Translations under genes and position numbers: made by a program
Part shown: piece after piece, positions 59,974-64,000 of the stretch
Numbering within the stretch: position 1 is the stretch's first letter
Layout of the letters: the number at the start of each line of letters is the position of its first letter
Assembly (NCBI GenBank): GCA_018436855.1
Contig: JAHDKO010000005.1
Coordinates: forward strand, 43,711 to 107,710
Direction: 5' to 3'
DNA length: 64,000 bases
Source of the DNA: Deltaproteobacteria bacterium
Lineage (GTDB): Bacteria > Desulfobacterota > Desulfomonilia > UBA1062
The notes under the pieces: model-generated
Told to the model about the DNA's origin: nothing
Seen by the model: the letters and a program-made list of their open reading frames with translations, nothing else
The model's database searches: none

Positions 59974-60450
59974 CTCTCGTTCTCCTCGTTCGAAGGCATT
60001 GATTCTTTGGCGCTCCCGCGCATGCTGCCCGACATCTCCATTGAAACCCCGGGATATACCGGAAACGGCCCTGATACCGCCTCTGATGGATGCGGGACCT
60101 GTCCGGCACTGCCGCCTTCTCTGCACAGGGGCCTTTTTTCCCAAGCGTACTGTGGAAAAGGACGGTCTTATCCCACAGGATCAGTGTGAGGAAATACGCC
60201 GGGCCGGAAGCTGCCCCGGCATGCACCCGGCTATTGCCGCATGCCGGGGCTTGGGGCGACTGGTAAGGGTCGTGGATGTAAAAGGAATCCGTGCCGCCCT
60301 TCCCCGGCCGTGATCACGCCGGGGCCGGGCGCTCCCTCTTTGATCCCTATGAGAGAATCGTCCGTGAGGATGAAAAATGCAACGAACATGCCACGGCTGT
60401 CACGGCCGTGATGGATTCGAGAGCCGTACCGAGGAATCCCCGGAACGTGA
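59974..60450. other. Intergenic region upstream of the SDR gene
   Basis: About 480 bases. A CCCCGGC/GCCGGGG hairpin with a 9-base loop lies at 60302-60324, without a T run. No gene is seen; the open frames here look like chance. Confidence 0.35.
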
Positions 60451-61524
60451 TTATCCTTCGAAGAGTTCTTTCATGCGCGTCAGGAGAGAGAGATCCCCCC
60501 GGGCCGTGTACTTCTGTTCCAGAAACATCTGCTGGCCGTCGGCCCTGTTGCACAGGATATCCATCCACAGGTCGAAATCGCTCCGGATGGTGAGGCCGGG
60601 CGATTCCGCCGCGCCCTCTGCCGCCTGGATCGCGCCGTTTTCCATGATGAGACGGTATGATCCCTCGTGACTGCCGCTGAAGTCGAACTGGATGACCGCG
60701 CTCATGCCTTGAGCCGCCTCGGGCACGAAGGCCGCCCGCATGAGCGTCATGAACTCGCCGGGGTTTTCCGGCCTGGGCATGAGACCTTTCTCGTGGAACT
60801 CGCGCACCGTGACGCCCTCGCGGATGCAGGTCTTCCACATCATGTCGCCCGCCTGGAGAAAGAGCCGGGGATCGTCGTGCATATCCTGCGTGATTCTCGA
60901 CAGGGTTTTCTCCGAGACCGTGCCCTGCTCCACGATTTCCATGCCCGCCCGGCGGGTCGCGTCCAGGATGTCGGCCGCCTTGTGCCTCAGGGAGGGGGTG
61001 GTCAGTGCCTCGGCCATGGGCCGGTAGATCTCGGCCGCAAGTATCCCGAAGCGGCCGTACAGAAACCTGACCCAGGACGAGAGCTGGTCGAAGACCGAGT
61101 GTTCGGGAAAGCCCGCCACGGAGAGAAAGGCGACCCGGGGGTGCTTGTGGCGGAGCGGATGGAGCGTCTCATTTTCCACGGAGATGAAAAACGGCTGGAG
61201 CACGGGCAGGGTTCGTTCGATAAAGGCCTTCATGTCCGCATTGATGGTGAAATGGTACAGCGGAAAGGCGTAGACGGCCAGGTCGGCCTCCAGCCACTTG
61301 GGGAAAAGCTCTGCGGTCATGTCGTCCTTGATCGCGCACACCCCGGGGGTGGTGGTCCAGCAGCACATGCAGCCCCTGCACGTCCGGACCTTTTTCTCCC
61401 GCAGATCCACCACGTCCGCCTCGGCCCCGGCCTCCCGCATTCCCTCCACCAGTGCGTTGAGCATGATCTTGGATTTGCTCAGCCCCTCACTTCTCGGACT
61501 CCCGTTCAGTGCCAGCACCTTCAT
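60451..61524 (-). CDS. Iron-sulfur flavoprotein fused to a C-terminal SCP2 domain
   Basis: A 357-residue protein. Residues 1-190 are an NADPH-dependent FMN reductase/flavodoxin fold (Leu-Asn-Gly-Ser-Pro-Arg) with a compact cysteine motif C49, C52, C55, C63 (Cys-x2-Cys-x2-Cys-x7-Cys), the 4Fe-4S site of iron-sulfur flavoproteins. Residues about 190-270 are helical, and the last 95 residues form an SCP2 domain (Pro-Gly-Leu-Thr-Ile-Arg-Ser-Asp-Phe-Asp-Leu-Trp, then Ala-Arg-Gly-Asp-Leu). SCP2 binds lipids, so it could reduce a lipid or quinone delivered by the domain. AAGGAGG site before the ATG. The fusion is unusual; two other SCP2 proteins are at 14713 and 16617. Confidence 0.87.
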   Translation of the reverse strand: MKVLALNGSPRSEGLSKSKIMLNALVEGMREAGAEADVVDLREKKVRTCRGCMCCWTTTPGVCAIKDDMTAELFPKWLEADLAVYAFPLYHFTINADMKAFIERTLPVLQPFFISVENETLHPLRHKHPRVAFLSVAGFPEHSVFDQLSSWVRFLYGRFGILAAEIYRPMAEALTTPSLRHKAADILDATRRAGMEIVEQGTVSEKTLSRITQDMHDDPRLFLQAGDMMWKTCIREGVTVREFHEKGLMPRPENPGEFMTLMRAAFVPEAAQGMSAVIQFDFSGSHEGSYRLIMENGAIQAAEGAAESPGLTIRSDFDLWMDILCNRADGQQMFLEQKYTARGDLSLLTRMKELFEG

Positions 61525-61664
61525 GACTTACCTCCTTTATGAATCAGTCATTGATATGTCGCCCGCGGCCCGGATCACTCCGCGTTTTCAGCGGTCCTGC
61601 TCGATCTGTCCGGCAATCCGTGCCGCGCTATGGGCGAGGTCTGCAAGAAGATGCCGTCCGGACT

Positions 61665-61862
61665 TTATAAGCACAAGAACTTGAACCTGTCGGCGTATTG
61701 TACGATCTCCGGCTCGATCTGCAGGAGCCGGGCCAGTGTTCTCTCCACGGGCTCCGGATGCTCCCGGGCGGGATAGATAGGACCGCAGCCGGGCCCGGAG
61801 GAAAAGGAGAACGAGAGCGAAGAGGCCTTTTTAAGATCATGGCCCGCCGTGCTCGCACCCAT
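61665..61862 (-). CDS. Small hypothetical protein
   Basis: A 65-residue reading frame with strong G/C third-position bias after the ATG at 61862, unlike the bases before it. The C-terminal half (Arg-Thr-Leu-Ala-Arg-Leu-Leu-Gln-Ile-Glu-Pro-Glu) looks like an amphipathic helix. A TATTAT (plus 61876-61881) sits 13 bases before the ATG and there is no ribosome site, so translation would be leaderless if it is the promoter. An ATG at 61895 is also in frame. Confidence 0.4.
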   Translation of the reverse strand: MGASTAGHDLKKASSLSFSFSSGPGCGPIYPAREHPEPVERTLARLLQIEPEIVQYADRFKFLCL

Positions 61863-62063
61863 GAAAAAACCCGGGATAATAGATCGTATGTCCATACAGA
61901 GTATTCCAAGATATATATCGGAGGGATATGAATATCAAGAGGCTGCTTTCCTGCATAGTGCAAGCCTGCTCGGGGCGATGGGGGGCATCCCGGATGTAGT
62001 CTTTCCCCGGGCCCCGGACTTTTGTCATTGCATTCGCGGTGCAGCAGGGTTAGCGTTGCGCGC

Positions 62064-62330
62064 ATGGCACGTTTTCTCCGCACGGAAAGGCCCCATATCG
62101 AATATCCCTGCACCTGGGTCTATAAGCTCTTCGGAAAGAGCCAGGACGCCATCCGTCGCGCGGTCGCACTGATCGCCGCCGGTCGGGATTACACGCTGGA
62201 GCCTTCCCGGAGCAGCCGGTACAATCGGTACCACTGCATGAACCTGGAGCTCCGTGTGCTGAGCGACGAGGACCGCCGCGGCCTGTCCGATGCGCTGAGC
62301 ACCCATGAGGATATCCTCCTGGTCCTCTAA
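62064..62330 (+). CDS. YbeD/DUF493-family protein
   Basis: An 88-residue ferredoxin-like fold protein matching YbeD: a Tyr-Pro-Cys-Thr-Trp-Val-Tyr-Lys-Leu-Phe-Gly start, Tyr-Thr-Leu-Glu-Pro-Ser near the middle, Arg-Tyr-x-x-Tyr-His-Cys-Met strand, and a final Ile-Leu-Leu-Val-Leu. Family function is not established; E. coli YbeD lies next to lipoate genes. No ribosome site is clear before the ATG at 62064, and an earlier start in the same frame is possible. Confidence 0.7.
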   Translation: MARFLRTERPHIEYPCTWVYKLFGKSQDAIRRAVALIAAGRDYTLEPSRSSRYNRYHCMNLELRVLSDEDRRGLSDALSTHEDILLVL

Positions 62331-62617
62331 GGCCGGGCCGTCGGAGCGCCCGGGAGGGAGAGGGTTTCCCGGAGGCGTACCCGCTGTTTTTCGTTGACTT
62401 CAGGCATGCTTTTCACGCATATATCCATCGCCTCCGGAAGGAGCGGTTTTTTTGTGATCCCGCATTTTCGTTTCCGGCCCCTTTCAGGCTGACAGGCAGG
62501 CATGGGCCCCGCCTATCCCCCGCGGGACCCTGCGAGGGGTTCCCCGGGAAAGCCGGATACGATACGGGTCCAGGTCGCAGGCCTTAAGGAAAAAGACAAA
62601 AGAAGGTGCGCATCCCT

Positions 62618-64000
62618 GTGCAGCTGACCGAGTTGGATCATCAGGGTTTGATCGAAAAGACCAGACAGGATTTTGCGCCTTTCTACGACCGGCTCCGCTG
62701 GATCTCTCCCTCCGATGCCCGGCAGTTCGACCGCGAGCGCCGGGAGGTGCTCGACGCCCTTTCCCCGCGTGCCCTTTTCGCGTTCAACCGCACCAAGCCC
62801 TACACCCGAAGGCTGTCTCCGGGTTGCTGGCTCTGCGGAGAAGGTTCCTGGTCGTGCCTCTTTATCAACAACATCTGCAACGCCCGGTGCTTCTACTGCC
62901 CGTCCGAGCAGCAGACCGTGGATGAGCCGGGCACCAACACCCTGACCTTCCGGCGTCCGGAAGAGTACGTGGACTATCTGGAATACTTCGGGTTTACGGG
63001 TGTGAGCATCAGCGGGGGCGAGCCCTTCATGACCTTTGATAAGACGCTTTCCTTTGCCGCTGCGATCAAGAGGCATTTTCAGGACCGGATCTATCTCTGG
63101 CTCTATACCAACGGCATCCTTGCGACCCCGGACAGGCTCGCGCAGCTCAGAGACGCCGGGCTCGACGAGATCCGCTTCAACATCGGTGCCGCGGATTTCT
63201 CCCTTGAGCACGTGCAGCGGGCCGTGGGCGTGATTCCCCATGTCACGATCGAGATCCCTGCCGTCCCGGAGCGTCTGGATCTGCTCACCCGCCTGATCCC
63301 CGAGATGAGGGAGCGGGGAGTGGATTTTCTCAACCTCCACCAGATCAGGTGCACGGCCTTCAACCATTCCAGGCTCGCCTCCCGGAGCTACACCTTTGTC
63401 CACGGCCCCTTCACCGGGGTGGCGGAGTCCGAGCCCACAGCCATGAGGCTGCTTCAGCACACGGCCGAAGAGGGCATCGACTTGGGCGTGAACTACTGCT
63501 CGCTGATCTACCGCCACCGCTTCCAGGCACGGGCCTTCCGCCACCGCTGGGCCCGGCACCTGAAAAAGGACTATGAGGATATCACCGGTACCGGGATGAT
63601 CCGGAGCATCTCGGCCGCGGCTGACCCCGTCGTGCTGCAGCGGATCCGGGAGGTCTGCGCGGCCGGGCAGGGCGATGGGGCATCCTTTCTGGAGAGACAG
63701 GGCCGCCTGTTCTTCAGCCGGGCGCTTATGGACCGGGTGGAGGGGATAGGAAAAGATCTGCGGGTTTCATACCATTTCCCCTCGATCCACCCCGGGGTGA
63801 CCTACCGGAACATCTTCCGCGAGATACGGCTGGGTTCGGGGAAAACAGTGGTCCTGGAGAGGGCCCCTATGGCCCCGGACATTGCGCTGAGCAGCGGAGA
63901 GGGGGCGGCCTTCCGTTCCCTGACCGGTGAGTGCGAGGCCTTTCCCGACGATCTGGACGCCTTGTTCCGCCTGTTCCCCGGGATCGGGCGGACCCCCGAG
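62618..64000 (+). CDS. Radical SAM protein, right end beyond the window
   Basis: At least 461 codons, open to the window edge. The cluster ligands are C87, C91 and C94 (Cys-Asn-Ala-Arg-Cys-Phe-Tyr-Cys), followed by Ile-Ser-Gly-Gly-Glu-Pro-Phe. An extra Cys-rich stretch before it (Gly-Cys-Trp-Leu-Cys-Gly, then Ser-Cys) at about residues 67-79 may bind another cluster. A long region after the TIM-barrel core has Arg-Ala-Phe-Arg-His-Arg-Trp-Ala segments. Start is GTG 62618 with AGAAGG 11 bases away; GTG 62606 is also possible. Substrate unknown; the third radical SAM gene in this window. Confidence 0.85.
   Translation, partial: MQLTELDHQGLIEKTRQDFAPFYDRLRWISPSDARQFDRERREVLDALSPRALFAFNRTKPYTRRLSPGCWLCGEGSWSCLFINNICNARCFYCPSEQQTVDEPGTNTLTFRRPEEYVDYLEYFGFTGVSISGGEPFMTFDKTLSFAAAIKRHFQDRIYLWLYTNGILATPDRLAQLRDAGLDEIRFNIGAADFSLEHVQRAVGVIPHVTIEIPAVPERLDLLTRLIPEMRERGVDFLNLHQIRCTAFNHSRLASRSYTFVHGPFTGVAESEPTAMRLLQHTAEEGIDLGVNYCSLIYRHRFQARAFRHRWARHLKKDYEDITGTGMIRSISAAADPVVLQRIREVCAAGQGDGASFLERQGRLFFSRALMDRVEGIGKDLRVSYHFPSIHPGVTYRNIFREIRLGSGKTVVLERAPMAPDIALSSGEGAAFRSLTGECEAFPDDLDALFRLFPGIGRTPE

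Noticed and set aside
1..64000. CRISPR arrays, prophage or complete insertion sequences
   Set aside because: No regularly spaced repeats, no transposase, integrase or phage structural genes were found.

Overview
The window is GC-rich chromosomal DNA with dense genes on both strands, mostly G/C third codon positions and purine-rich Shine-Dalgarno sites. The gene mix suggests an anaerobic, Gram-negative, Desulfobacterota/deltaproteobacteria-like organism: aldehyde:ferredoxin oxidoreductase, iron-dependent alcohol dehydrogenase, iron-sulfur flavoproteins, an oxalate/formate-type transporter, several cytosolic radical SAM enzymes, many orphan PAS histidine kinases and lipoproteins. This assignment is inference; there is no rRNA or intact tRNA to anchor it.

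Layout. 1-9.9 kb: four paralogous lipoproteins (596, 4862, 6381, 8644) with an EF-hand-like acidic loop between two conserved cysteines, each preceded by a near-identical promoter; a histidine kinase and an acyltransferase sit among them. 10.1-17.6 kb: a NarL-type two-component pair, then aldehyde:ferredoxin oxidoreductase, an SCP2-like protein, Fe-alcohol dehydrogenase, a strong terminator, a second SCP2-like protein and a PNPOx-fold protein. 17.9-23.6 kb: a Big_5/Asp-box surface lipoprotein, an FHA-GAF kinase with a decayed ATPase domain, a tRNA-like relic, an FmdB zinc ribbon and WbqC. 23.7-30 kb: a REP-like hairpin, an AT-richer segment with a 967-residue PAS kinase, then an HPt protein and a REC-HDOD protein. 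30.3-36.1 kb: DUF169, nitroreductase, YbaK/ProX-type deacylase, an ECF sigma/anti-sigma/Spy-CpxP operon and a ZU5-like lipoprotein.

36.7-40.8 kb: a cyclopropane synthase-type methyltransferase with a geranylgeranyl-reductase-like flavoprotein (possible methyl-branched lipid pathway), and a MarR/beta-lactamase-fold operon with a palindromic operator. 41.3-46.8 kb: cysK-cysE, TraB/GumN, an enolase-superfamily enzyme and asd. 47.2-52.2 kb: HxlR-VOC operon, EFR1 ferredoxin/flavodoxin, OFA transporter, and an IscU/NifU-type scaffold overlapping a cysteine desulfurase. 52.4-57.7 kb: two B12-binding radical SAM proteins followed by an unknown protein, then a membrane protein. 57.9-64 kb: a frameshifted hemerythrin, DUF2267, SDR, an iron-sulfur flavoprotein fused to SCP2, a YbeD-like protein, and a radical SAM gene running off the right edge.

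The most unusual items are the calcium-loop lipoprotein cluster, the Cfa-flavoprotein pair, the flavoprotein-SCP2 fusion with two other SCP2 genes, the frameshifted hemerythrin, and the kinase with a degenerate ATP-binding domain.
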